Assembly: GCA_035561515.1 (NCBI GenBank)
Contig: DATMXP010000053.1
Location: forward strand, 1 to 64,000
Direction: 5' to 3'
Source of the DNA: Terriglobales bacterium
GTDB taxonomy: Bacteria > Acidobacteriota > Terriglobia > Terriglobales > Acidobacteriaceae
DNA length: 64,000 nucleotides
Shown here: positions 9,504 to 18,551 of the stretch, piece after piece
Numbering within the stretch: the stretch's first letter is position 1
How the letters are laid out: each line of letters starts with the position of its first letter
The notes under the pieces: model-generated
Seen by the model: only the letters and a program-made list of their open reading frames with translations
What the model was told of the DNA's origin: nothing
Database searches by the model: none
Program-made: the position numbers and the translations under genes

Positions 9504-10912
9504 TCGGCGAAGAGATTCTGTACCAGTCGGTGACGGAGTTGGGGCAACAAATCCGCGAGAAGAAACTCTCCCCGGTTGACTTGACGAAAGCCTATCTTGA
9601 GCGCAGCGAGAAACTGGGGCCGCGGCTGAATGCCTACGCGACACTGACGCGCGATCTTGCTTTGAAGCAAGCAGGTGAAGCGGAGAAAGAGATTGATGCG
9701 GGGAAGTATCGCGGGCCGTTGCACGGAATCCCGTATGCTGCGAAGGATTTGCTCGCGGTTCCGGGGTATCCGACAACATGGGGCGCAAAGCCTTTTGCCA
9801 ATCAGAAATTCGATTTCGCCGCGAGGGTGATCGAGAAGCTGAACGAGGCGGGAGCAATCCTTATTGGCAAGGCTGCGATGATCGAACTAGCGGGCGGAAT
9901 GGGGTACCGATTCGCATCTGCGTCTGCGACAGGACCGGCGAAGAACCCGTGGAATACAGGGTGCTGGACTTGCGGGTCATCGAGCGGCTCGGGAGCTATC
10001 GTTGCGGGTGCGTTGGCGGCATTTGCCATCGGCACGGAAACCTGGGGATCAATCATTTGCCCCTCGGCATTCTGCGGAATTGCTGGATTGCGTCCGACGT
10101 TTGGCCGGGTGAGCCGTTACGGCGCAATGGCATTGTCGTACTCGATGGACAAGATCGGCCCCATGGCACGAAGCGCGGAGGACTGCGAGATCATCCTGCA
10201 GGCGATCTCAGGATACGACCGCAGAGACAAGGGGAGTCTTCCGAATGAGCAAGCACAGTTTGCGAAAACGACGACCGGCAATTCGAGGCCGCTGCGACTC
10301 GGTGTGGTGAAGAAGCCCTTCGGTGACTTCAATCCCGGAGCGGACGTAAAGCGACAGTTTGACGAGGCCGTTGCAGTCATGCGTCGGGCTGGCGCGACAG
10401 TCGCGGAAGTGGAACTTCCGGAGGGGCCATTCGAAACCGCCGCCGGCGTAATCATATCGGTGGAAGGCGCGGCGGCATTTCGGGAGCTCATTGAGTCCGG
10501 GCGGATCAGTGAGATCAACGATCCGTTAGGGAAAGTCGGAGCCTACGTCAGCACGACGATACCGGGAGACGACTTCCTGAGGGCGATGCAAATACGAAGC
10601 GTGTTTCAGTTAAAGGCTGACGATCTGTTCGGCAACTTCGATGTGATCACTTCACCCTCGCTTCCCATGGGTGCCTCTACGCTGGACACAAATCTGGAAA
10701 CAGGCCTTTCCTTCCCGGATCCGGTGGGCGGATTGGGAAACCTGTGCGGGCTGCCGGCGATAAGCGTCCCCTGTGGCTTTACCGATCAGAAGCTTCCCAT
10801 TGGAATACAGTTTGTGGGCCGGGTGCTCGAAGACGAGAAAGTGCTGAGGGCTGCGAAGCTCTTCCAGCAGAATACGCAGTGGCATAAAAAGCATCCGCCG
10901 CTCGGAGCGTGA
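9500..10912 (+). CDS. Amidase (amidase-signature family)
   Basis: A 470-residue amidase-signature hydrolase of GatA-like fold. The Ser-cisSer-Lys triad is visible: Lys in YAAKDLLAVPG, the Ser-rich loop TCGSSSGSGAIVAG and the nucleophile loop GTETWGSIICPSAFCG. It lacks a signal peptide although its coupled upstream partner carries a Tat signal, so it could be cytoplasmic or exported by hitch-hiking. A strong GGAGGTGA ribosome site ends five bases before ATG 9500. No gatB or gatC is adjacent, so a catabolic amidase is more likely than the Glu-tRNA amidotransferase. It converges tail to tail with the next gene. Confidence 0.88.
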   Translation: MIGEEILYQSVTELGQQIREKKLSPVDLTKAYLERSEKLGPRLNAYATLTRDLALKQAGEAEKEIDAGKYRGPLHGIPYAAKDLLAVPGYPTTWGAKPFANQKFDFAARVIEKLNEAGAILIGKAAMIELAGGMGYRFASASATGPAKNPWNTGCWTCGSSSGSGAIVAGALAAFAIGTETWGSIICPSAFCGIAGLRPTFGRVSRYGAMALSYSMDKIGPMARSAEDCEIILQAISGYDRRDKGSLPNEQAQFAKTTTGNSRPLRLGVVKKPFGDFNPGADVKRQFDEAVAVMRRAGATVAEVELPEGPFETAAGVIISVEGAAAFRELIESGRISEINDPLGKVGAYVSTTIPGDDFLRAMQIRSVFQLKADDLFGNFDVITSPSLPMGASTLDTNLETGLSFPDPVGGLGNLCGLPAISVPCGFTDQKLPIGIQFVGRVLEDEKVLRAAKLFQQNTQWHKKHPPLGA

Positions 10913-10915
10913 AGA

Positions 10916-11407
10916 TCACGGGTGGCCGTGGATTCCGAGCTGGTAAAAAGACCCGAGGACGATCCCGAATACGACGTGCGACAGGAGCATGGAGACAGGA
11001 GTGCGGATTCCGTAGTTGAGACCGAGGATTCCAGGAGGCTCCAACTGGCGATTCGCGGTGGGGCCGTTTTGCTCACTTGCCATGCGAGGGTGAATTCCGG
11101 GCATGATGGACATGACGACGAGCAAAACAAAAGCTGCATGGACAACGCCGATGAGGGCGCCCCTCCACCAGGAGACCTGGTGCCAAGATTCAAAAGCCAG
11201 GACGTAGAGCAGAGAGAACGCCCATCCGTTGAAGAGATGAACGAAGAAGCCATAGACCTTCGCGCGTTCACGGTCGGGAGTGAAGATGGTGCCGAGCATG
11301 TAAGGAAAGTCAACGCGGGTGAAACTGAGGGCCTGACCGCCGAATTCCATGGTGGTCATGAGCAGCGTAGAGACGAACCCCCAGAGCATCCAGCTTTCCC
11401 AGTTCAT
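10916..11407 (-). CDS. Four-helix membrane protein of unknown function
   Basis: 163 residues with four hydrophobic segments (about 7-28, 49-70, 79-103, 141-158), the third ending in MPGIHP. No catalytic motif is apparent. Its ATG overlaps the stop of the GH15 gene upstream (ATGA at 11404-11407), indicating co-translation with that enzyme. The family is not recognised. Confidence 0.75.
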   Translation of the reverse strand: MNWESWMLWGFVSTLLMTTMEFGGQALSFTRVDFPYMLGTIFTPDRERAKVYGFFVHLFNGWAFSLLYVLAFESWHQVSWWRGALIGVVHAAFVLLVVMSIMPGIHPRMASEQNGPTANRQLEPPGILGLNYGIRTPVSMLLSHVVFGIVLGSFYQLGIHGHP

Positions 11408-13299
11408 GCCGCCTGCCTTTGCGTGGATTCCTTGCGGTGCGCGAGTTGACGAGCGCCCTTGACCCGTTCATTCAACGACAGAGCAGCACTAATCAATCCG
11501 ATGTGCGTGAAGGCCTGCGGGAAGTTCCCAAGAGGCTCGCCCGATCGAGGGTCGATTTCTTCGGCATAAAGACCGACATCATTCTGATATTTGAGCAGAT
11601 CGTCCATTAAGTTCTGTGCCTCATGGAGCGAACCTCCCCCAAGAGCAAGGAAGTCAGTCTCCCAAAAACTACAGATGCCGAAAGCACCTTCGGTGGGTCC
11701 GCTGGCGTAGCGGTAGAGGAGATGATCGCCAGAGCGGAGGTCGTTGCGAATGGCGCGATAGGTCGCCTGCATGCGGGAAGAATCCGCGGATTCGAAGCCG
11801 TAATACGACATCAGCAGCAGAGCAGCGTCGACATCATTGCCGCCGAGCGTGCTGACGTAAGAGTTGCGCTTGGGGTGCCAGGCGAAGGTACGGATCTCAT
11901 CGGCAATACGGTTCCGTTCACGACGGAAGAGGTCTCTGGAGGTATGGGGAATATTTCCTCGTTCGGACAAAGTGACGAGGCGATCGAGAGCTGTCCAGCA
12001 CAGAACCCGAGAATGAGTGTGATTGCGGCGGCCTCCGCGTGGCTCCCAGATACCTTCGTCGGGTTGATTCCAATGGGAAGCGACATATCGGCCGATTTTG
12101 ATGAGAGCAGCTTGCGTGGAACGGTCGAACGAACCGCGATGGAACGCGTACTGAGCCGCCGCATCGAGCACCTCACCGTAGACGTCGAGCTGGAGTTGAT
12201 TATGAGCAGCATTACCGATTCGCACAGGACGTGAGTTGCGGTATCCGCTGAGGTGATCGAGCTCGCGCTCGCGGACATGGTCGTTTCCGAAGACGGTATA
12301 GAGGACACGGAGCTCGGGTTGAGTGAGATGAGTTGCGTTCATCAGCCATCCGATGAACGAGTCGGCTTCCTCGTACAAGCCCAGTCCCAGAAAAGCGCGA
12401 GCGGTCATGGATGCGTCACGCAGCCAGCAGTAACGGTAATCCCAGTTGAGAGAGCCACCGATCTGCTCAGGCAGGGAAGTGGTTGGCGCAGCAATGACCG
12501 CGCCAGAGGGAGCATAGGTCAGCAGTTTCAAGGTGATGGCACTGCGGACGATGTCGTCCCGATGCGCACCGTCGTAACGAATACGTGAGCTCCAGCGTTG
12601 CCACCACTCGACGGTTTCGTTCAAAACCTGGTTGGTGCGTTCGCCGAGGATCGGAAGAACAACGGGTGATTCTTCGGAGTAGGTGAGGGAAGCCTCAATG
12701 CGTTCTCCGCGCTTAAGCTTCACGCGCGAGAAAGCGGAGTGAGGCTGAAGATCCAGAGGGAGATTCGTTCGAAGCCAGTACACCCCACGCCCGACTTCGA
12801 ACCGGATCCCGAGCTTTCCGGATTGCCGGAGGGTGACATCGCTTTCTCCGTAATTTGCGCGAGGGTGAAACGCGAAATCGAGTTCTACTTCTCCGCGGGT
12901 ACATTCGGCGATACGGATGATTTCGCGATCCGGCGTAAGGCGCGAAAGCTTCCGATGCTCGTCGGCGGCAGGCATGAAGTCGGTGAGGACGAGCGTTCCA
13001 CTTTCGGTGTTGAAAGTAGTTTCGAGTACCGAGGTTTGCGCAACATAACGGCGAATAACCTGTGAGTTCGGATCGATGGGAGTGATTGCCCAGCTTCCCC
13101 CGATTCGGCGGTCGAGAAGGGCTGCGAAGATTGCTGCACTATCGAACCGCGGCCAACAGAGCCACTCGATTGCACCGGATTTCAGGACGAGCGCGGCAGA
13201 ACGGCTGTCGCCGATGAGGGCGTAGTCTCCGATACTGGGCCAATTGTGCGCTGATGACGACGACGGCGCGTTCGGCATTTGCGTGGACGAAGGGCCCAT
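11404..13299 (-). CDS. Glycoside hydrolase family 15 (glucoamylase/trehalase-like)
   Basis: 631 residues, no signal peptide. The N-terminal beta-sandwich domain (IGDYALIGDSRSAALV ... WLCWPRFDS) is followed by the (alpha/alpha)6 barrel with GH15 hallmarks: NWDYRYCWLRDASMT, a general-acid Glu in DEGIWEPRGGRRNHTHS, CWTALDRL, and a second Glu in EGAFGICSFWE. Cytoplasmic bacterial members hydrolyse trehalose, maltodextrins or related glucosides; the substrate cannot be chosen from sequence. It is translationally coupled to a small membrane protein. Confidence 0.9.
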   Translation of the reverse strand: MGPSSTQMPNAPSSSSAHNWPSIGDYALIGDSRSAALVLKSGAIEWLCWPRFDSAAIFAALLDRRIGGSWAITPIDPNSQVIRRYVAQTSVLETTFNTESGTLVLTDFMPAADEHRKLSRLTPDREIIRIAECTRGEVELDFAFHPRANYGESDVTLRQSGKLGIRFEVGRGVYWLRTNLPLDLQPHSAFSRVKLKRGERIEASLTYSEESPVVLPILGERTNQVLNETVEWWQRWSSRIRYDGAHRDDIVRSAITLKLLTYAPSGAVIAAPTTSLPEQIGGSLNWDYRYCWLRDASMTARAFLGLGLYEEADSFIGWLMNATHLTQPELRVLYTVFGNDHVRERELDHLSGYRNSRPVRIGNAAHNQLQLDVYGEVLDAAAQYAFHRGSFDRSTQAALIKIGRYVASHWNQPDEGIWEPRGGRRNHTHSRVLCWTALDRLVTLSERGNIPHTSRDLFRRERNRIADEIRTFAWHPKRNSYVSTLGGNDVDAALLLMSYYGFESADSSRMQATYRAIRNDLRSGDHLLYRYASGPTEGAFGICSFWETDFLALGGGSLHEAQNLMDDLLKYQNDVGLYAEEIDPRSGEPLGNFPQAFTHIGLISAALSLNERVKGARQLAHRKESTQRQAA

Positions 13300-13365
13300 A
13301 CTTGATGGAAGTTAGGGAAGCATCCGGAGTTGTATGGAGATGGAGGATGTTGAAGTGACATCAGG

Positions 13366-13394
13366 TTGCGTGCTCCGAGAGGCTTGTGTACACT
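13366..13394 (+). promoter_or_regulatory. Putative promoter of the tRNA-Lys gene
   Basis: TTGCGT (13366-13371) and TACACT (13389-13394) are separated by 17 bases, a good sigma-70 match. Transcription would start about 80 bases before the tRNA. Confidence 0.5.
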
Positions 13395-13483
13395 GATTTG
13401 GACGCTTCACACCGACAGCTCCTGGCGCCCAGTCTTGATGTTCCAGGTCGTTCCACACAGATGAAGGCTGTACGGTCGAAAGT

Positions 13484-13559
<76 letters not shown>

Positions 13560-13629
13560 CCTCATCCTCTTGCAAGCCAATGTTTTCGCGTATTTGCGGC
13601 CAGTTCTTGCTTTTTACCGGTCGCCTTTT

Positions 13630-14904
13630 TCAGTCACCCAAAGCAACGCTCAGTAGTCCGGGGTCCCGCAAAAGTCCCGAAGTTTTTCGGTGGGGTCCCG
13701 AAGTTCTGCGTCGCTCGCTGCGCTGCACCTTTCCACCTGCCACCGGACCCAGCGTCGGCGCAGCCGGTACAACGCGCTCCGGCGGCTTCGGGTTGGTTCG
13801 CTTGCGACGAGCGGCACGTCGGTCGCGTTGCTCGCTTTGCACTTTCTTGTGGAATGCATCGGCCATCGCTCGCGGCGTCGGATGAACGTATTTCCGAGTC
13901 GTCGAGATGTTGGCGTGTCCAGCGACTCGCTGGAGTGTGAAGGGATCGGCCCCGGTGAGGCCGAGATTCGTCAGCGCCGTGTGGCGGGCGCTGTGAACAC
14001 ATGCATCCCAGGGCAGGTTCAGTAGCTGTCGCATACGCTCCTGCTGCTGAATCAGGGTATAAGCCGAGACTGGACTCACGCGATCCTCGCGGGTGAAGAC
14101 GCGATCACCTTTCGATTTCGTTATCCACGTCCTGAGAATCTGCCTGGCACGACTGGTTACCGGCAACGTGCGCTTGCGGAACTCGGTCTTACCGTTCCGA
14201 ATTCGCAGGTACCCGTAGTGACCCCACTCGTCCGCCTTGTTACTCATATGAACATCAGCTTTCAGAAGCTCGATGATCTCGCCTTCGCAGATGCCAATCT
14301 CACATGAAAGTTGGACGAAACTGTTGAGTGGTTCGGGCGCCACTTCGTCATATTTCTTGCGAAGCGCTTCCGTGAACACGAAGGACCGTTCCCGTTCGCC
14401 CTTGAGGCGCGGAATTTCGGGCACGCTCCTGATTAGTTCCCAGCGACGTGCCATACGGAGCGCCTTGCGCAGGGTGGCGCGCCACCGGTTGACCGTCGCT
14501 ACGCTGGTAGTCCGCTCTTTGTCCCGCGCGCACTCGCGCGCAAGCGCCCAGACGGTAAATTTCTGCACAAGCCGCTCATCGATGCTGCTGAGGCGAGCCT
14601 CGGCAAGAGAGTCGTACTTCAACAACGAATCGAATGAATAGGTGTAGAACTGCACGGTCCGGGGTTTGTCGTGTTTCTCGGCCTTTACGGCGGTTAAGAA
14701 GTCCTCACGGAATGCGCGCAGTGTCGGAACTGGCTTCGGCTCTGCGATACCCGCTTCGCCCTTTACCAAAGCCGTGAATGCTGCGTTCGCGACTTTGAGC
14801 GCCTCCCGTTCGTTCCTCATCTTGGTGCTCTTGTGATACCGTTTGCCATTCAGCACGAACTCGTAATGCCAGAAGCTCGTGCCATTCGGTCTGAAGACCT
14901 TCAT
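13630..14904 (-). CDS. Tyrosine-type site-specific integrase, first catalytic Arg replaced by Cys
   Basis: 424 residues. N-terminal arm-binding region, SAM-like core-binding domain (about 60-150), catalytic domain (about 180-345). Conserved catalytic residues seen: Lys239 (NGKTEFRKR), His304 and Arg307 (VHSARHTAL), His330 and nucleophile Tyr339 (GHANISTTRKYVHP). The first Arg, normally in GLR-x-GE, is Cys206 here (EIGICEGEI, codon TGC, one base from CGC). Loss of this Arg usually abolishes strand cleavage, so the enzyme may be inactive or use another residue. A basic tail of about 60 residues follows the domain. It lies 70 bases from tRNA-Lys, with an excisionase-like gene directly upstream. 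Confidence 0.9.
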   Translation of the reverse strand: MKVFRPNGTSFWHYEFVLNGKRYHKSTKMRNEREALKVANAAFTALVKGEAGIAEPKPVPTLRAFREDFLTAVKAEKHDKPRTVQFYTYSFDSLLKYDSLAEARLSSIDERLVQKFTVWALARECARDKERTTSVATVNRWRATLRKALRMARRWELIRSVPEIPRLKGERERSFVFTEALRKKYDEVAPEPLNSFVQLSCEIGICEGEIIELLKADVHMSNKADEWGHYGYLRIRNGKTEFRKRTLPVTSRARQILRTWITKSKGDRVFTREDRVSPVSAYTLIQQQERMRQLLNLPWDACVHSARHTALTNLGLTGADPFTLQRVAGHANISTTRKYVHPTPRAMADAFHKKVQSEQRDRRAARRKRTNPKPPERVVPAAPTLGPVAGGKVQRSERRRTSGPHRKTSGLLRDPGLLSVALGD

Positions 14905-14933
14905 TGCTCCTTCTTTCCAGAGTCAAAGCGTCG

Positions 14934-15359
14934 CTATTTTACAGGAGGACGCTCTTGTCGAGCGCGAATCGTGTTGCGCTCGATGAATTCCCAAAGGGTA
15001 TCCGGACGGAAAAGCACACGGCCGCCGATTTTGACGTAATCGATATGGCGGCGAAGAATGTGGTGGCGCAGCGTTTTAGGCCTTATGCCGAGCACCTTTG
15101 CGGCCCGATTGATGTCGAGCAGTTCCTCAAGTGTGCGCGTGCTCGGGACTGCGGACCTTTCGAGCGCGTTCACCAACCCGGGAGTCGAAAACTGCTTAAC
15201 GTCGCGAATCGGGAACTGCTTAACGGCACTGCTGATTTGTTTGGCCACGTTCGTCACCCCTTGCTGTAACCCTTGTTCCGCCTCCGTCGCGCCCGCGGCG
15301 TCATCTTCTGCAGCGCCGGTTACCGGGCAAGAGTCGGACAGGGAGGCGCTCTTAGACAT
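14934..15359 (-). CDS. Excisionase-like helix-turn-helix protein
   Basis: 141 residues. The N-terminal half is Ala/Glu-rich and probably disordered. The C-terminal 70 residues are a MerR-like/excisionase fold (LLDINRAAKVLGIRPKTLRH ... VKIGGRVLFRPDTLWEF), the DNA-binding type used by recombination directionality factors. The gene ends 29 bases before the integrase start on the same strand, fitting an int-xis pair. A purely regulatory role is possible. Confidence 0.8.
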   Translation of the reverse strand: MSKSASLSDSCPVTGAAEDDAAGATEAEQGLQQGVTNVAKQISSAVKQFPIRDVKQFSTPGLVNALERSAVPSTRTLEELLDINRAAKVLGIRPKTLRHHILRRHIDYVKIGGRVLFRPDTLWEFIERNTIRARQERPPVK

Positions 15360-15663
15360 TGTTGTTAGCGCGGAAAACTACCTGGGTCAAACGCGAGAGA
15401 TCCAAGAACAATTGTTCGAAGGCACTGACGTTGTCGGCTGGATGCCCTCGCGACGATAGTGTGTGCCTCGCTGCTCTGCCGACGGCCACGTAGGACGTCG
15501 TGCTGCCAGCATCCGCGAATATTCGACCGATTGCACTTTTAGTGCCCGAGTCGGACAGCACGGCAGAGTCGGCTCGCATCACTCGGCAAAGGCGTTCGTC
15601 ACCTGAAACTTGGCACAGCGGAAAAATCTGTGTTTGGAATAGAAGCTTACTTCGCGATCGCAA
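15352..15663 (-). CDS. Small hypothetical ORF upstream of the excisionase-like gene
   Basis: 103 residues, overlapping the next start by eight bases on the same strand. The C-terminal segment (NVSAFEQLFLDLSRLTQVVF) looks like an amphipathic helix pair. No family is recognised and the composition of the first half (many Arg and Ser) is not convincing, so this may be spurious. Confidence 0.3.
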   Translation of the reverse strand: MRSRSKLLFQTQIFPLCQVSGDERLCRVMRADSAVLSDSGTKSAIGRIFADAGSTTSYVAVGRAARHTLSSRGHPADNVSAFEQLFLDLSRLTQVVFRANNNV

Positions 15664-15798
15664 CTACAAAACCGCAACAGGCGCGCCTTCCGCTCGTCTA
15701 GGCGAATGAGACTCCGCGAGACGCCAGAAGGCAGCAGCCGGAAAAAGCACAGAATCAAGGAAGGCGTCGCTTGTGCGGCGACGCCTCGAGGCCCGGTA

Positions 15799-16368
15799 CT
15801 ACTTGAATCGTACGGCAACAGCCGTGGAGCAACCGGACCGGTACGACTCGCCATTTGTTTTGAAGAACTCGTTGGTACCATACGAGCTGGCATGGTCGGC
15901 GTCGATTAGGGTGAACTTGTGATTCACGATCGAAGTACCTGCGAAGAATCCGGGACCAATCGGCAGCGCAGGATTGAAGCCCGGAGTGCTTGGGAGGTTC
16001 GGCGGGGTAGCGAAGTTGATCAAAGCCATCATTCTCTGAAGGTAAGTCCGGCCTCCAATATGCGTCCATGTGCCATGTCCGGTGCTGCGCTGGCCAGGTG
16101 CAAAGCCAAGGGCGCCAGTACTTTCGGCCACTGTGCCGGCGTGGTTGAACGTCACCAGCGATGTGAATGGTGCGCCCGGCAAGGGGTCTCCGGTCGCGCA
16201 GTCGGTCAATGTAACCTGCACAATCCATAGTCCGACTAGGGGGTTCGAGGAATCTGCCTGGGACTGGGCGAACGCGGGCGCGCTGGTCAATATAGGTGCG
16301 GCAACCGCGAGGATCATAAGCAGCGCGAGACTGAAAGCGCCACGCGTGTTGGACGTTTTAGGTTTCAT
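15799..16368 (-). CDS. Secreted hypothetical protein
   Basis: About 189 residues starting at ATG 16368, which follows a GGAG site and begins a signal peptide (FSLALLMILAVAAPILTSAP, cleavage near AFAQ). The mature protein is rich in beta strands with LVGLWIVQVTLTDCATGDP near its start and two more Cys-bearing regions. This pattern (L-x-G-x-W-x-V near the N-terminus) recalls small lipocalin-like secreted proteins of Acidobacteriota, but no function can be assigned. It is divergent from the wHTH-TPR regulator gene. Confidence 0.7.
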   Translation of the reverse strand: MKPKTSNTRGAFSLALLMILAVAAPILTSAPAFAQSQADSSNPLVGLWIVQVTLTDCATGDPLPGAPFTSLVTFNHAGTVAESTGALGFAPGQRSTGHGTWTHIGGRTYLQRMMALINFATPPNLPSTPGFNPALPIGPGFFAGTSIVNHKFTLIDADHASSYGTNEFFKTNGESYRSGCSTAVAVRFK

Positions 16369-16571
16369 GGGGTTCTTCTCCTTCGAGTTTGGAATTCGGG
16401 CGGCAGCGCGGTTCAAAAGTGTCATCTGCATGGACCAGCCCGCCGAGAGAATGCAAGCACCTCGCAAACCTGACCATAGATTGCGTCTGGAAAACCTCTG
16501 GAATTTTTCTGGATGTCTAAGTGCCTGATACTGCTATTCTTGTCGCACTTTTGTGGGGCCGGTGAGCTGCA

Positions 16572-18551
16572 ATGCACGCCTCTGCTGCGCGGGTTACATT
16601 CCGATTCGGCGATTTCGAGCTTGATGTTGGCGCGTATTGCGTGCGGCACGAAGGTCGTAGGCTGAAGCTCGGCAAACAACCGATGGACCTGCTGATCCTG
16701 TTGGTAGAAAGTCGCGGTCAGCTCGTTTCCCGCAACGAAATCATTGAGCGGTTATGGGGCAAGGACGTGTTTGTTGATGCCGAGACCGGCATCAATACAG
16801 CCATCAGCAAGATCAGGCAGGCGTTGCGCGATTCGGCCGATACTCCCGCGTTCGTGGAAACGGTTCCAGGGAAAGGATATCGGTTCATCGCGACCGTGGA
16901 ATTGGTTTCCACGGCAGCACAGGCTCCGGTCACAACCTCTTCCTCTATAGAAGGAAGCGGGAGGAGCAAGGAGGCTCGACAGGAAAACTCCCGCATTTTG
17001 ACGTCATCGCACATCGAAGTCTCCGGTTCGGAGCGTCGATGGAATCTGCAGAAAAAACTGATGCTCGCCGCGCTGCTTGTCCTCTTGGCGGCGGCGATAG
17101 TTGCTGGTTCGCAGACATGGAGACGGTCAATAGTTCCGGCATCACGCGCAACTATTGCCGTGCTGCCGTTTGAGAACTTAGGCAAAGACCCAGAATTGCA
17201 GTACCTTGCCGACGGCTTTACAGCGGAAACGGGAGCATCGCTCGCGCAGGTCGATCCCGACCATCTCAGTGTTAGGGGCCGCACCTCACGATATAGGGGG
17301 ACTACCAAGACTGTTTCTGAAATCGGGCGCGAACTTTCGGTCGATTATTTGGTGGAAAGCTCGATTCGCGCAGAGGGAACACGCATGCGCGTGACGACGA
17401 CCTTAATCCGTGTGGGGGATCAAGAGCATGTCTGGTCGCAGTCTTACGAACGCGAACTGAAGAGCCTGCTTGGCTTAGAGCAGGAATTAAGCACGGCCAT
17501 CGCGCACCAGGTCCGGTTCCGTCTGGCTGGAGATTCAAGTGGGCTTGCGCGCAGACAGACCCAGAACGCAGAGGCCTTTGATGAGTACCTTAGGGCGCGC
17601 TATCTGGTCAGCCGTCGAACTCCGGAGGCGAACAGGCTTGCGGTGCAACACTACAATCGTGCGATCGCACTTGACGCGAATTATGCGCTCGCCTGGGCTG
17701 CGCTGGCGATGACCTACGGCGGAAGTCCCATTAATAGCGATGCGGATCCGCTGCAGGTATTGCCGCAGGTCCGCGAGGCTTCGGCAAGAGCGGTGCAGGC
17801 AAACGAGAATCTACCGGAAACGCAGTTGGCGGCGGGTTACGTGAATTGGATGCTGGTATGGGACTGGAAAGCTTCAGAGACAGCATTCCGACAGGCGATC
17901 AATCTCGATCCGAGCAATGCTGCAGCGCACCGACTGCTGGGGCACGCTTTGTCGCAAATGGGACGAGCGAGCGAGGCGGAATCAGAGATGCGCCGCGCGA
18001 GGGAACTGGATCCTTTAGACGGGTTGAATCACGCATTGTCGGCCCAGACTGCATTCCAGGGGCGAGACTATGTGGAAGCTACACGGCACGCCAGGCAAGC
18101 GATAATGCTCGATTCGACCCTCTGGATCGGGTACCTCCAACTCGCACAGGCATATGAGGCCTTGAACGAGAATCAACTCGCCCTGGCAGCCCTGGAGGAA
18201 GCAGCACAGTTTTCAGCCGGCAACAGCAAGGTGCCCTCGCTGAAGGGGTACGTGCTGGCGAAGACTAAGAGAACGAAGGAGGCGCGGGCGATACTTCAAT
18301 CGCTTTTGTCGCGTTCGCGCGAAATGTACGTTCCACCATACGCGATAGCTCTCGTGTACGCCGGCCTCGGCGAGCCGGAAGCCGTCTTCGCCTGGCTTGA
18401 GAAGGCATATGCCGCGCGAGACATCCACCTGATATTCCTTCCTGTCGATTCCAAGTGGGACCGCTATCGGAGCGATCACCGTTTTCATGCACTGCTGTCG
18501 CGATGCGGCTTCGTTCAAACTCCGGAAACTAAATCCAGGGCGGCGAAGTAA
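16572..18551 (+). CDS. wHTH transcriptional regulator with TolB-like and TPR domains
   Basis: 659 residues. An OmpR/CadC-type winged helix fills residues 8-105 (FRFGDFELDVGAYCVRHEGR ... VETVPGKGYRFIATVEL). A single transmembrane helix follows (about 160-180, LMLAALLVLLAAAIVAGS), then a TolB-like nucleotide-cyclase-associated domain (IAVLPFENLGKDPELQYLADG) and a C-terminal set of tetratricopeptide repeats (about 390-640). The layout is that of one-component membrane-tethered regulators such as CadC, common in Acidobacteriota. Targets are unknown; the divergent secreted-protein gene at 15.8-16.4 kb is the nearest candidate. Confidence 0.88.
   Translation: MHASAARVTFRFGDFELDVGAYCVRHEGRRLKLGKQPMDLLILLVESRGQLVSRNEIIERLWGKDVFVDAETGINTAISKIRQALRDSADTPAFVETVPGKGYRFIATVELVSTAAQAPVTTSSSIEGSGRSKEARQENSRILTSSHIEVSGSERRWNLQKKLMLAALLVLLAAAIVAGSQTWRRSIVPASRATIAVLPFENLGKDPELQYLADGFTAETGASLAQVDPDHLSVRGRTSRYRGTTKTVSEIGRELSVDYLVESSIRAEGTRMRVTTTLIRVGDQEHVWSQSYERELKSLLGLEQELSTAIAHQVRFRLAGDSSGLARRQTQNAEAFDEYLRARYLVSRRTPEANRLAVQHYNRAIALDANYALAWAALAMTYGGSPINSDADPLQVLPQVREASARAVQANENLPETQLAAGYVNWMLVWDWKASETAFRQAINLDPSNAAAHRLLGHALSQMGRASEAESEMRRARELDPLDGLNHALSAQTAFQGRDYVEATRHARQAIMLDSTLWIGYLQLAQAYEALNENQLALAALEEAAQFSAGNSKVPSLKGYVLAKTKRTKEARAILQSLLSRSREMYVPPYAIALVYAGLGEPEAVFAWLEKAYAARDIHLIFLPVDSKWDRYRSDHRFHALLSRCGFVQTPETKSRAAK

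Noticed and set aside
11623..12234. Plus-strand frame opposite the GH15 gene
   Set aside because: Overlaps conserved catalytic regions of GH15 on the other strand; no recognisable protein.
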